Assembly (NCBI GenBank): GCA_033085395.1
Contig: JANQBS010000374.1
Coordinates: 1-31,907, forward strand
Reading direction: 5' to 3'
DNA length: 31,907 bases
Source of the DNA: Xanthoparmelia taractica
Lineage: Eukaryota; Ascomycota; Lecanoromycetes; Lecanorales; Parmeliaceae
Below are positions 1 to 11,472 of this stretch, piece by piece. Position 1 is the stretch's first letter; every line of letters starts with the position of its first letter. A program made the position numbers and the translations under genes. Under the pieces are notes generated by a model that searched no databases, was not told the origin of the DNA, and was given only the letters and a program-made list of their open reading frames with translations.

Positions 1-1751
1 TTATTTATATTAAATACGAGAAGTTTAAAATTAGCGAGTATATTATTATAGTCTTAAATAATAAGATCGTACGCTCTTCTCGTATTTATCGTATTAAGGT
101 CGGGCTCGAAACTTATCGTAGCGAAATTATAATTATTCGATTAGAATAATATCGGTTCTAATAGAGATAGTTATTTCGCATTATTATATTTAAAGTGTCT
201 ATCTTAGATATAATTCTTCTAAATAGATTAGCGATAATTAGAATAATAATTAGAAATATATAAATATATTAAAATTATAAATAGATACATATACTCTTTT
301 CTAAGATAGCTTTTTAAATTTACGTAATAGAGATCTATTAGCCTTTCGCTACACGTTCTATATATTAATAAATAAACGTATCTTTATATTCGATATATAG
401 TTTTACTCGAGATTCTACTTATACGCGAATAACTTAATATCTAATAGTTAATCGTTCTTTTCAAATTTTAATAGATCGTAGCGCTTACGATCTAGAATAT
501 TATCTCTCTCTCTAATAGTTAAAAAGATCTCGCTTATTATATAATTAAAATAAATACTTTTTTATTAAAGGTAATTATATATTTTACTCTACTTTCTTAT
601 CTTCTATATCTTCTTATAACGAGTTATTATCTTTATCGATATAGATTATTATTTTAAGATAAATTTAGAGTCAAAGACGTGGAGTAATAATATTACTATA
701 TACGTCTTATATAATTCTATTCTAAGTATTAGCTTAAAAGAATTAATAATTAAAATAATAATTATAAAGATAAGTAAATATTATCTAGAGTCGACTTCTT
801 ACTAACGAAGGGTTTTAATATATATTTCTCGCTATAAGTCTAAAGTAATTACGAATTCGCTAATCTTTTTATAAGTATAAATGCGATAATTTTTAGCGAC
901 GTTATTAACTTTCTTTACGCGTTTTAATTTCTTTTTTTTAAAAATAAAAGTATTAAATCTTATTCTTAAGCGTTTAATATTAAGATTTTCGCTAAGATCT
1001 TAAACGACTTTATACTTTAATTAATTATCTTTAAATCGATTAATTACGCTATAATGTGAAATCTTAAACTCGAGATTATCGAATTCTATATTAAAGAGCG
1101 AAAAGTACGTCTAAGAATTTAATTATTCTTCTTTTTTAATAGCTAGAAAAAAGATTAATAAAGAAATACAAAGATAAAAAAAGTGATTACTTCTATAAGA
1201 TCGATGCTCTATAGATTACGATTTAACTAAAAATTATTAATTATATACTCTCTATTAGAATAGAAGTATATTAAATATCTTTAATTATATTAATAATAAA
1301 AATACGTCTCAAATACTAGAACGAAAGAAAGATACGATAAATAAGAATTATTTAAGGGGAAAGTTTAAGAAAGAAATTATTTAGATACTAGTATCTATTA
1401 TTAAAAGAATTGCCGAGAAGGAAATCGATTAAGTATTAATTTCTACTATTTACTTAATGTGAAAAGATTACTAAGAATCCTGCGTATTAGCGTCTAAATC
1501 GATAAAATTTTAATACGCTTAGGTAATTACTAGAATAATTACTAGAATTAATTATAAGATAAATTTATTCTTATAGAATCTTAATACTTATAATAAGAGT
1601 ATTCTTCTTTCGCTTTTCAATTATAAAATAAATTAATTCTAATATTATTGCGATAGATATCTAAAAGCATTAATAAATAATATTAATTTTATCTATAATA
1701 TCACGTTTTCTAAGATATATTTATCGTGTACTTTTATTTTCTTTTTACTCT

Positions 1752-1823
1752 TTCTTCTATTATTTATTATTCTTCTAATATTTATTATTCTTCTATTATC
1801 TATTATTCTTCTATTATTTATCT
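1752..1823. repeat. Four tandem 18-bp units
   Basis: Four head-to-tail copies of an 18-bp unit close to TTCTTCTATTATTTATTA, at 1752, 1770, 1788 and 1806. Differences are single T/C or T/A changes. It lies inside the decayed element body and has no visible function. Confidence 0.75.
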
Positions 1824-2712
1824 TATTATCTATTTATCTAATAAAGTTATTATTCTCGAATTTCGACTTTAAATCTTAGCTCTAATCTTAACTTCTTCGT
1901 TCTTAAGCTATAGCTTATAAAAGAATTATTACGCGAGATAATATTTTAAAGTAGATATATTAAATCTATAAATAAAATATTAAGTATAAAGCTAATACGC
2001 GAGTAGACGATAGTACGTAAGAGTAAAGAAAAGATTAAAGAAATTATAATACACGTAGCTAATGTTAGATAATCTTGAATATAACTAATTACTTCTACGT
2101 AGTCTTTAAATATTTAGTTATTAAGATTAAGTAAGAAAAGTAAATTAGCGTAAAAACTATCGGGTAATAATATTCGAAAACGTAGATGAAAAGCTAAAAG
2201 TAAGTCTAATCTCGAATCTATCTATTCTATTTTATTAATAGACTATAGCTATTATTTTATATAAGATTCGTCGCTATTAAAGAGAAGTTAATTTAATAAT
2301 TCTTAAGTTTTTCTTTTCGCGAGTAATAAGAGAGATCGCGATAATATATATAAAGAAGATACGTTTTTCTAGATCGATTATTAAGGCCATTTATAAGTCG
2401 ATAGAAGCTTTTCTTTATTATATATTCGAAGATATTAATCTTTATATTATTTATACGAAGCGTATAACTTTAATAGCTAAGAATATATAACTATAAAAAA
2501 CGATTATAAATTCTTTTTATAATGCGAAGAGAGAAGAGAGAAATTTGTTATCGTAAAATAGATAATAGATTACTATTATAATTAGCGTGCTAGCAATTCT
2601 TCTAATAATTAAATAAATTAAATATATTAATAATAATAGAAATAACTCGCCAAGCCCTAGATAATTACGAAGATCTTTCGTAATACGATATTAAATGCGA
2701 TGATGAGCTTAG

Positions 2713-3002
2713 CTTAATAACGTGATAGTGAAGTGAAGTGATAATTAGAATAATAACTAGAATACGTTCGCATGATTTTATATAGAGTAACTTCTTCTAT
2801 ATATAGTATATTTCCCATACCCCTGCATATAACATGAAATACTTCTACATATATTAGAAATTTCTTAGACTATTTCATAATACTAGCACGTCTCCCAGAT
2901 CATCTTATAAAAATTAAATAATATGGTCTCAATATTATATTATACCATGGTATGGTATCGACACTTCATATCCCAGACTATTCCAGACCTTTCCGACTCG
3001 TA
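2713..3002 (-). repeat. Inverted copy of hAT-like terminal region
   Basis: This 290-base arm is the reverse complement of 14716-15005, with scattered mismatches that are mostly transitions. Shared landmarks are the TIR, the catcatatc-like microsatellite, the gaagaagttactctatata block and cacgttattaag at the inner edge. Beyond that edge the copies have different interiors, as expected of a full or larger element compared with an internally deleted derivative. Confidence 0.85.
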
Positions 3003-4356
3003 GATATAGTACGCGTTTTAAAATTATAAAATTTCTATCTCTTTTACTATATAACGTTTCGGCTAATATAAAGTTATATTGTAAGCGAAGTTCTCTTTTC
3101 TTAATAAGTATAATATTCTTTATTAGAAGACTAATATTATAATATACTATAATAATAGACCTTTATCGTAATCTACTTCGATAGAGAAAACTCTACTCTA
3201 TCGCTTTCTTCTAAATACTAGAGAATAATTATAATCTCTCGTCTTCACTACTTTTTATAGAGAAGAACTTAAACTAAGAACGTATAGTCGAAAGTACTTT
3301 CGTAATTATTTTAATATTAGTCGCGATAATAAGTATTTTTTCTTATCGTATCTTCTTTTTCTTAACGAATTTAGACTCTACCGTAACTCCTATAGAAGTC
3401 TTATAAATATATATCTTCTAATTATATCTTTCTTCTTTTAAGATCGAATGCGACGCGCTAACGTCTACCCTCTAACTCTTAGACCCTATAGAAGCAATCT
3501 TAATAATATTCTAGATACTTTTTTATCTCTACGTAATATTAATAAAGAAAATATTCTCGACTTATTGTAACTAATAAGAGTCTATATCTTATTGATATAT
3601 ATAATTAGAAATATATCTTAATAATAAGCGAACGAAGAATTTAAATCGTAGCGAGTAAATCTTAATTATCGAATATATCTTATTTCGAGCGAGAGTTGTA
3701 GCGACCTCAATTATAATATTATTACTAATAATAGATTTTATTTTTAAACTTAATAGTAACGACGCGAGATAAACGAAATACGAGCTATCGTAAAGAAGAA
3801 GACCTTCGCTTCTCGATAGAACTTATCTTATAAAGAGCTAGCTCTAATAAGATTATTTTCTACGCTTAATATAATAATAATAAGACCGAGCGATTTAGTA
3901 TATTCGAAGTACGTCGATTTATATAAGTAGCTTTATTAACTCCTTATCGAAGCTATTCTAATAATAACTATAACTTAATTCTATACTATCGTAATTCGAT
4001 ACTAGTCGTTTATACCGAGCTTTATACGTATTTAGTCCCTAGTTTATTATTTAAAAAGCTATAGTCTATTAGAGTATACGAGATAGATTGTAATCGTATC
4101 TACGCTTTTGCGATATTAATTAGAAGATTAATATCTATAACTAAACTATCGTAGCGCTATAATAAAGTACTTATCGATAGCTAATAGGGCGGGAGGATTT
4201 ATCGTAATAGAAACTATATTTCGAATATTTAGCTCTATCGTAAGAAGTACTTCTCTACTTATAATAGATAGTTTATAAGAAAGAAATTAGATTCTAAATA
4301 TTATTAAGAGAGCTAGAACCGAGTTTTAAGTACTATTAAGTATAGTTACTATAGCT
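3003..4356. other. Unassigned RIP-degraded sequence
   Basis: Strongly RIPed sequence between the hAT-like end at 3002 and the split-repeat retrotransposon starting at 4357. I recognise no domain on either strand. It could be the far side of an older element, for instance the gag part of gypsy-A into which the retrotransposon inserted, but I found no shared motif to prove that. Confidence 0.4.
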
Positions 4357-5202
4357 TTAGTATTCTCATTTATAAAGGCATACACATCGGGATTAGATAG
4401 TACTGTAGATAGTTATTTAGGTCGTCTTAACGCTAAGATCTTGTAAGAGCGCTTTTCAATTGTACCATAGGGCTAAAAATATAACTCATGGGTTCGGGTG
4501 TCGCGCTTTATACGAAGGCGCACCCTATTTGCTCATATGAAGCCCATACGACGTACCCGGGACTCCACACTGGCACTCGTACGGCTCGGCCTAACAATTA
4601 TCCCCCCTTCTAAGGCGACGTCCCCGGCAATCTCAAGCGTTAATAACCCTAGACCTTCCCTCGTAGAACTAGCGATCCTAGGATCCTAACATTAGTAGTT
4701 TCAAAACGATCTTTAAAGATAGAACTATTAGAGCTCTAAGAATTAAATTCTCGAGATCACTTTTATTAGATAATATTAAATTCTTTTAACTCGAGATTAA
4801 TTTATTTAGAAGTTTTTAATTAAAGTCGAGATCGAATTTATAATCTCGTTTTTACGAATCGACGCTTCGCCCGAAAATAATTAATAGTCTTACGAAGTTT
4901 CTAATTCGAGTATAATCGAGAATACTCTAAAGTATTCGAGCTAAATTTAAATCGAAACGCGATATTATTATAAGAGCGCTTTTTAATTATATTATAGAGT
5001 TAAAAATATAACTTATAAATTTAAATATCGCGCTTTATACGAAGACGCACTCTATTTGCTTATATAAAGCTTATACGACGTACTCGAAACCCCACACTAA
5101 CACTCGTACGGCTCGACCTAACAGATCTGTAGTTAATAAGCTTAGCTAGGTCGTTTGCAGGCCTAGATAAGTCTCTAAACGTGTCTCAGCGCTAGAAAAC
5201 TC
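4357..5202 (-). repeat. Split repeat B2, interrupted by TRIM-a
   Basis: B2 is 4357-4441 plus 5129-5202 (159 bases without the insertion). It matches B1 at 5443-5601, also 159 bases. Landmarks are ttagtattct at the outer end, acgctaag in the middle and cgctagaaaactc at the inner end. Removing TRIM-a and one GATCT copy joins the halves at acgctaagatctgtagtta, matching the uninterrupted copies. Confidence 0.85.
4442..5123 (-). mobile_element. TRIM-a, copy 1 (miniature LTR retrotransposon)
   Basis: A 682-base element with two 155-base direct repeats (4442-4596 and 4969-5123), TG...CA-type ends and a perfect 5-bp target duplication GATCT (4437-4441 and 5124-5128). A C-rich tract at 4601-4611, the complement of a polypurine tract, sits 4 bases inside the left LTR. 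That sets the orientation as minus and makes 4442-4596 the 3' LTR. The 372-base interior has no room for gag or pol, so movement must have depended on enzymes from elsewhere. The 3' LTR and adjacent interior (4442-4690) keep many CA/TG, whereas the rest is RIPed; for example tgtaagagcg at the left becomes tataagagcg at the right. A 63-codon open frame here is not evidence of a gene. Confidence 0.9.
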
Positions 5203-5273
5203 CCTATATCTATACGATATAGTTCTAAAGTAACTATTTAGCTAGCTATATAGATAGGCGTAAATAAGTAAGA

Positions 5274-5442
5274 TAAAAAAATATAATTGCTCTAAATAAG
5301 AAGAATTCGAATAAAGAGCTAACTAATAATGTGAGATCTATATATATAGTGCTCTTATAGACACGTGTTCTTCGTATATGCGTATGTATCTAAAATAGCG
5401 ACTAGATTATAAGACACACTAATCTATAATCTTATTATTCGA
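5274..5442 (-). repeat. Split repeat A2
   Basis: Matches A1 (9504-9671) and the first part of the solo unit at 23974. Shared landmarks include agaagaattcgaat, gtgctctt, agacacgtgttct and gagacacactaa, the last RIPed here to aagacacactaa. A2 is strongly RIPed compared with A1. A 71-base spacer (5203-5273) separates it from B2. The A2-spacer-B2 unit is 399 bases without TRIM-a, exactly the length of the solo unit at 23974-24372. Confidence 0.85.
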
Positions 5443-5601
5443 TTAGTATTCTTATTCATAAAGATATATATATCGGAATTAAGTAGTACTATAAATAGTT
5501 ATTTGAGTCGTTTTAACGCTAAGGTCTATAGTTAATAGACTTAGCTAGATCGTTTATAGATCTAGATAAATCTCTAAACGTGTCTTAGCGCTAGAAAACT
5601 C
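5443..5601 (-). repeat. Split repeat B1
   Basis: The 159-base partner of B2. It starts at ttagtattc immediately after the A2 end (attattcga) and stops at gctagaaaactc, where interior sequence begins. The direct B1-A2 junction is the diagnostic feature of the split-repeat layout. Confidence 0.85.
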
Positions 5602-7499
5602 TTAAATTAACTAAGAAACGTTATATAAAGATCTCGTAGAAGACTTCGTATAGCGGCCTAGCGAGTATCGCTAGCACTAATGCTAATAAGACGAAAGATA
5701 CTAATATCTTCGTGATATAATAAGTATTAGCTTAGGGTGAATAGTAATATAGAGACGATAGAAATCGAACTTTTAGCGTCTTAATAGTATAATTTTATCG
5801 TTATTAAAATCTATCTCGCGTATTAAAGTAATAGTCTCTCTACGAAAGAAGTGCTTTAAATAATAATTTCTTATATTAAACGAGATTAATATTTGACGAA
5901 GTTAATTAATAATTAATTCTTTAATAAACGAGTCGTTATTTAATTAATATAGAAAGCTATTTAATAAGATCTTTTATCTAAAGAAATATCGTAAGATCTT
6001 TACTATATAAGCGTTATTATTTAACGTTATAATAGTAAGTGTTATTTTTTAACGAAAGAAATTCGTTTTAAATGCTAAAAGTGTGAATTTAAGATATTTT
6101 TCGTATAGTCTTATCGAGCGACGAGTGAGGAATTATTACTCGAAGTTCTAATCTTTACGATTACGTATAATATATGTAAACTCGTTTATATAAAGAAATA
6201 CGACGAATATAAGATAAAAGACTATATAGAGCGTTACTTCGATCTCGTCTTCTTAACTAATATAAATAAGTATTTATAGTAGTAGGTCTTTTGTAATTAA
6301 ACGATGTTCTTTCGTCTTAGTCTCGCCTTGTAGATATTAAATATTAGCGATAATTCTTTATAACTAAGAATTATAAAATATTATAAGATTCTTATATCTT
6401 ATATTAACGTAGACTAATCTAACGTCTATTAGATAGATCTTAATAATTTTAGCCTTAACTCGTCTTATACTAAGGTATGCGATCTAGCTAGCGAGTGAAT
6501 TAATAATCGCTAAAAAGAAAGATATACTCTTATTAATAACGTAATAAGCGCTATATAACTTCATAAGTGTAATATACGTTTTTCGCGTTTTTGCGATCAA
6601 ATCTCATTAGAGAAGATAAGCTATCTCTCGTAATAGTGTGATCTAATTATATTAGAAATTCGATAAGTCGCGCTCTAGCTCTGCGAAGCGATTAAGATAT
6701 ATCTTATCTATAAATATACGTTAGCGATCTTTCGATATCGAAAGCGTAATAAGTTATTAACTAGCTTATTAATCTTAATTAAAATTTATATTAAAATTAA
6801 ATAGATATCGTATTTAGCTAGTAATAGCGCTATATCTTATAGTAAGATTATAGCTAATTCGCGAATAAAGGTCTTTTTAAGACTATAAATATATACGTTA
6901 TTATCGCAATATAGCATTAATCGTGATTTCTAAAGTCTTTGCAATTATAGTCGAATAGCGTGATATATAATCTTTATTTCTTTAAACTGAATATCTTTCT
7001 AACGATAACGTATAATTATTAAAATATTAAAGGTCTCTTAAATCGATTATAGAAGGTTTAAGTGCTTTAGAATATAGTCTTTCATATTAAAGATCTCTAA
7101 TACGTTCGTCTAAATGTGTTATATTAATCGATTAATAACGTGACGAATTAACTTAAAATTATTTTAATCTTTTAGAAAGATCTCTTATTATAGTAAATCG
7201 ATCTTTATATGCGATATAATTTTAATAAATACTATTAATCTTCGAAGAGCATCGAGAAGTTATCTTAAAAACGCTCTTTCTAGAATTACGATCTTAGCGA
7301 CGAATAATAGAAAATCGATCGTTAACTCGAGCTCGCGATATAAGATTATTACTCGATTTAAAAGATTTATAATCGCGTTTCTCGCTCGAATAAGCTTATT
7401 AGAGAGAAGTCTAGCTTATATTAGAATATTATCGAACTTAATCCCTAGAAACTCGACTATAATACTTATAATATCCTTAATATAATTAATTTTAAAGTT
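5602..7499 (-). pseudogene. Degraded 3' coding part of split-repeat retrotransposon
   Basis: Downstream of the reverse transcriptase on the minus strand. In DIRS/Ngaro elements this part encodes RNase H and then a tyrosine recombinase. I translated only part of it. A stretch near 5900-6100 has a vaguely recombinase-like look, but no convincing H-x-x-R...Y set can be seen after RIP. The assignment is therefore by position only. Stops TAA and TAG are frequent in every frame. Confidence 0.35.
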
Positions 7500-7810
7500 T
7501 AATTCTTTATATACGAGATCGAATTATTAATCGTATACGATCGCATTATCGATTAATGCTAAGATAACGAAGAAATCGTCTAGATAATAAAGTACTATAA
7601 TTTAAAGAAGAACTATTATTAAGATTTAATTAAAAGTCTTTATAAATAGATTAAATATAAATAATAACGTATATAGATCGAAGAATAGATATCGTTCTTT
7701 TTAATAGCGATCGTTATAATAAAATCTTAGTAATTATTAATCTAAACTTACGATCGATATATATCTAAAGATGTCTTTTAAATCTTTTTTAACGAATTAA
7801 GTCTTAGGGT
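7500..7810 (-). pseudogene. DIRS-like reverse transcriptase core, RIP-inactivated
   Basis: On the minus strand one register (codons on plus positions divisible by 3) reads through the RT core. DLKDIFRYI (7782 down to 7758) fits the palm motif with its first catalytic Asp. KERYLFFDLYTLLFIFNLF follows (about 7698-7643), matching the family motif LPFGLxTSPFIFNLF. YYLDDFFVI (from 7589 down) is the YxDD box with both catalytic Asp kept. The spacing is right for the family. The LPFGL-PFIFNLF version is typical of DIRS-type RTs in fungi, not of gypsy or copia. RIP changes are visible: Gly to Asp in the LPFGL motif, Pro to Phe or Leu, and stops where Trp or Gln is expected. It lies inside the split-repeat element, which agrees with that element's class. 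Confidence 0.8.
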
Positions 7811-9503
7811 TTTATTGTAGTAGTGCGATTATTACGTTATCGTATATAGCGTATTTTAGAGTTCTTTAGTCCTAAGATATATTATTATTAATTGAGATCT
7901 TATATAAGAATAAGAGGTTATAAATACGTCTTCAATTATTATTGTACTTCGAGATTAGTCTTAGCGGCGAGTAGACGAATTGCTACTTCGTTTAAGGATT
8001 AATCTCGGCTAAACGATTTTATTAAAGTTATTTTTAAAGGTTCGCTATTAATATATTAGATGTTATGAGAATTAATTAATAATTGTAATTGCGATAGCGT
8101 AGGATTTTATCTCGATATTCGATTTTCGCTTTCTTTTAAAGAATAGTTAAAAGAATCTTTATAAATATAAGATTTAAATAATTTTTTAATTATTAATTTC
8201 AATCTTTTACTTATAATGAATCTTAATTAATTAGATCTAAATCTAATAAATCGTATAGCGCGTATAGAAATTCTTCTACTATATATAGCAGTGATATAAG
8301 TATCTGCGAGTGCGTTAAGAGTTATTTAGACTTCGAAATTTATTTATTAAGCGAGGTGAGATTAATGCTTAAGATCTCGATTTAGGTCTTATAATATATA
8401 TTTACTACGTGATTTAGCTAATAATTAAGATAAATATAACTATACTTATAGTACTCGCGTGAGTATCGTCTCTTATTAAAATTTCGATATATCTTAATAT
8501 TAAAAGAGAAGGATTTAAGAATAAGATCTAAGTTCTACTTAATATCGCTAAGAACGATTATTTTACGCAGTAAAAGATCGCTATAACGTCTATTCTCGAT
8601 AATTCAAACTATAAGATTATTCTAATCGTTTAAGATATATGCGTTTATAAACGTATCGTAATATTTATAAATAAAGTCGAATTTATATAAGGCTAATAAC
8701 TTAGTTAGACGAAAAATAATAATCTAATAATATCTTTTATAGACGAATAATCACTATAAAATATGCATAGTAATATATAATCTAACTATACACCTCGAAA
8801 CACTATAGTAGGTGCATTATCTTATTGATTTTATGAATATCGTTCGTATTAGCGCGATTAACGTATTCTTAACTTAGCGTAATAAGATTTTCAAATTTAA
8901 ACGTCTTAAAGAAGATTTACTTAAAATACTTAATTTTAATAAAATAATAGCGTTTATAAAGATTAAGAAAAAGATACGTATCTTCGATATATATAAAAGA
9001 GACTTTAAGATTATTATTCTTCTCTAAATTAATATTAGACTCGAACGAATAATAGCGACGATAACGATAATAACGGCGAGAGCGTGACTTATATATTCGA
9101 TACTATTTATAACGATTATATTTATACTCGGCGAGGCGTTCTTTTAGCTCTAAGACTTAATCGCGATAATTAAGAATCTTAATATCGATTTTCTTAATTA
9201 CGCTTGGGCTAAGAGTTCTTAGAGAGAGTGTCTTCGATATTATAAACTTATTTCTATAAGGCCGAGCGAAGCGAGAGAGGGAAGATAATATAATAATCTT
9301 TGCGCGGGCTCTAAGCTTACTAAGAATCTTCTTAAAGATCTTCTTAAGTGCCTTAGAGCGTCTAATAATAATAGTTATAACGTATAAAGAATAAGATAAT
9401 TAAGAGAATTAAAATAAGTGTAGATATGAATAAGATAAGAATAATATACGCTAATTTAATATATAAGTGTTTATTAACTTAGAATTAGTTAAATAAAGAT
9501 TAT
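7811..9503 (-). pseudogene. Degraded 5' coding part of split-repeat retrotransposon
   Basis: Minus-strand sequence upstream of the RT core and downstream of A1. Ngaro/DIRS elements carry a gag-like ORF and the RT N-terminal part here. I recognise no motif, and the stretch is heavily RIPed. The assignment is by position only. Confidence 0.35.
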
Positions 9504-9671
9504 GAAAGAATACGATTACTCTAAATGAGAAGAATTCGAATAAAGAGCCAACTAATAATGTGAGGCCCATACATATAGTGCTCTTGCAGACACGTGTTCT
9601 CCGCATATGCGTATGCATCTGAAATAGCGACTAGATCATGAGACACACTAACCCATAGTCCCACTATTCGA
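9504..9671 (-). repeat. Split repeat A1, largely spared from RIP
   Basis: The 5' end of the element on the minus strand. It matches A2 (5274-5442) and the solo unit. It retains many CA/TG (for example gtgaggcccata and catgagacac), which A2 has lost as TA. The outer end is attcga at 9666-9671. Confidence 0.85.
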
Positions 9672-11472
9672 ATAAATACGAATTCTAGATCCCGCTTAGT
9701 AATATCGATACGAAGAGATAATATTAGTCGAGTAGGCTTGATAATCTTATTAGTAGAAGATAATAAGATATAAATAAGTTTATTAAGAGCGCTAACGTAG
9801 AGAGCTTAAGAGTATATTTATAATTAAAAGCGTTCTAATATATATACTACGCTATATTACGAAGCTATTATAATAGAATATAGTATATCTAGTAACGTTA
9901 ATATTCTTATTAACGAGGATAAGTATAGGTAAGTAGATAAGTTAGTAAACGCTATTTCTATACTTCTAAATCTACTAATATTCGTTACTATAACGTTAAG
10001 ATAATTTAAGAAAGTTATCTACTAGACGAACTATATTAATATCAAGAAGCTACTACTCGAATATAAGCGCCTACGATAAAGTATAAGACTTCTACTTATA
10101 GATACCTAATAAGTAGATAAGTCTTAAATTACTATCGTGATTAAAGACCTCTATCGCAAGTACTCTACTCTCTTTAATATACTACTCTCGAAGTCGAATT
10201 AAGAGTCTCTTAGGTTATTAATAATCGAATAAGATAACGAGGACGATAAATTTCCTAATAGTTAGACGCTACGTATAAGTATATTATCGTAATTAGCCGT
10301 CTAAGAACGAAATACTATAGAGAAATCTTATAGATACTACTTCGCGCTTCCGAACTATTATTTAATTTAGACTTTAAATTATAGCTAAGAAGTATCTTCG
10401 CGAAAGATTATAATATATAAAATATTATATACTTTAGGTCTTAGAACTTTTAGTAGTATAAGAAGATTAGCTTTATCGTACGATGAAATTTCTAGTTATC
10501 GTAAAGTATAGAATTATACTAATACTATTAATAGACTTACGAAGCGACGATATATATTCTCTATTAGCGACTATATTAGCTTTTATACGAGCTATATCGA
10601 ACGTATTAACGCTATACTTATTCTACGACTCTTCGCTATCTTACGACTCTTTCTTAAGCTTACGATAGCGTAAGATCGAGGAATTCTCGACCCTATCTTA
10701 GATATTTTAGTATATATCTTAACTACGTAGAATCTTATTATAGAACTTTCTAGAGTCGATCTCTTACGACTATACTTAATCCCTATAGTCTTAAGTTATA
10801 ATAATAAACTTCGGTTAAGATAAAAGAATAATATTATAAGAAATAAGAAAAGCGCGTATAAGTTATTAAGAATTCTATAGGACGTATAGTACTTATAAAG
10901 TTATCTAGATTAGTGGTAAAGTCTTATCTTAGGTAGCTTATTATCGTAATCTCTAGATAGAACTTTAGTTTCTTAAGAACTTATAGTAAATTTTAAGTTC
11001 CTTGTAAGTTCTTTAACGTATCTTCGTAGTATTACTATACTTAGAGCGAGACGACTTAGCGATAATATAGTTTTATATCTATATTATAAGATTTACGATA
11101 GCGTCGAGTATACGATTATATAATCGTAATTTAAGAGATCTAGTCTAGATAAAAGTATAGCTCTATATCTATAATATAAAAATTACGATAATAATTAATT
11201 AATCGTGTAATATCTAATTCGATATAATCGAGAGTATAGTAAATATACGATTCAAGTATTACTACGATAGTATAGTAGTTCTACTAGACTATCGGATTTT
11301 TAAGAATATATATTATATTAAAAATCCGTTGTTTTCGAATTACGTATTAATTTCTTTATCGCCTTTAGATAGAATCTAATCTTAATACGTTTTAAAAAAA
11401 GAACTATATATATATCGTATATATACCGTAGTTTCTATCTCGCGTAGTTCGCTAAGATAGTAAATAAGTTTC
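9672..11472 (+). pseudogene. Probable gag/protease region of gypsy-A
   Basis: This region precedes the RT of gypsy-A on the same strand, where gag and protease belong. No zinc knuckle or DTG/DSG protease motif is legible after RIP, and I could not fix a single reading register. A 61-codon open frame at 10483-10668 is AT-rich and hydrophobic and resembles no gag. I treat it as chance. Confidence 0.4.

Larger units (their letters stand above)
1..3002. mobile_element. hAT-like DNA element, one end only, RIP-degraded
   Basis: The right end is clear. At 2980-3002 the sequence closes with ...cctttccgactcgta, the reverse complement of the TIR that opens the element at 14716. The last 290 bases (2713-3002) match 14716-15005 in inverted orientation, then the two diverge. 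The opposite end is not in the window, so the element is at least 3 kb here and may hold decayed coding sequence. Around 960-1110 one plus frame gives a stretch faintly like the middle of a hAT transposase, too weak to call. The expected right-hand 8-bp target duplication would be gatatagt (3003-3010); its partner lies outside the window. The body is heavily RIPed, with almost no CA or TG. Assignment to hAT rests on the TIR and on the 8-bp duplications of other copies, not on a transposase. Confidence 0.5.
4357..9671 (-). mobile_element. Ngaro-like (DIRS order) retrotransposon with split direct repeats
   Basis: Read on the minus strand the order is A1 (9671-9504), coding interior, B1 (5601-5443), A2 (5442-5274), B2 (5202-4357, interrupted by TRIM-a). 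B1 and A2 abut directly. This A1-ORF-B1A2-B2 layout is the known arrangement of Ngaro/PAT-type tyrosine-recombinase retrotransposons, which lack LTRs and target duplications. The interior carries a DIRS-like reverse transcriptase at about 7500-7800. No flanking duplication is visible (tatagctt before, ataaatac after), as expected for recombinase-mediated insertion. The tyrosine recombinase itself should lie at about 5650-6700 on the minus strand, but I could not recognise its catalytic residues. The element is dead: RIP stops occur throughout. A terminal-repeat artefact of nested insertions is the main alternative, but the repeat order and the RT type agree independently. Confidence 0.75.

Noticed and set aside
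960..1110. hAT transposase-like stretch in a plus frame
   Set aside because: A few residues resemble the pre-core region of hAT transposases, but no catalytic or C-terminal dimerisation motif could be found. Too weak to annotate.
1752..1823. CRISPR-like or regulatory repeat array
   Set aside because: The units are directly tandem with no spacers, low in complexity and inside a decayed transposon.
4498..4689. 63-codon open frame on the plus strand
   Set aside because: It covers the LTR and polypurine-tract side of TRIM-a and is open only because that part escaped RIP.
4357..5442. Ordinary LTR of an LTR retrotransposon
   Set aside because: The unit is not repeated whole at the other end of the element. 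Instead its two halves bracket the interior, and no 5-bp duplication flanks it.
5900..6120. Tyrosine recombinase motif on the minus strand
   Set aside because: Stretches vaguely like the H-x-x-R region appear, but in more than one frame and without the full catalytic set. Left as inference from position.
10483..10668. 61-codon open frame on the plus strand
   Set aside because: Low-complexity hydrophobic translation in AT-rich RIPed DNA with no gag or protease motif. Chance opening.
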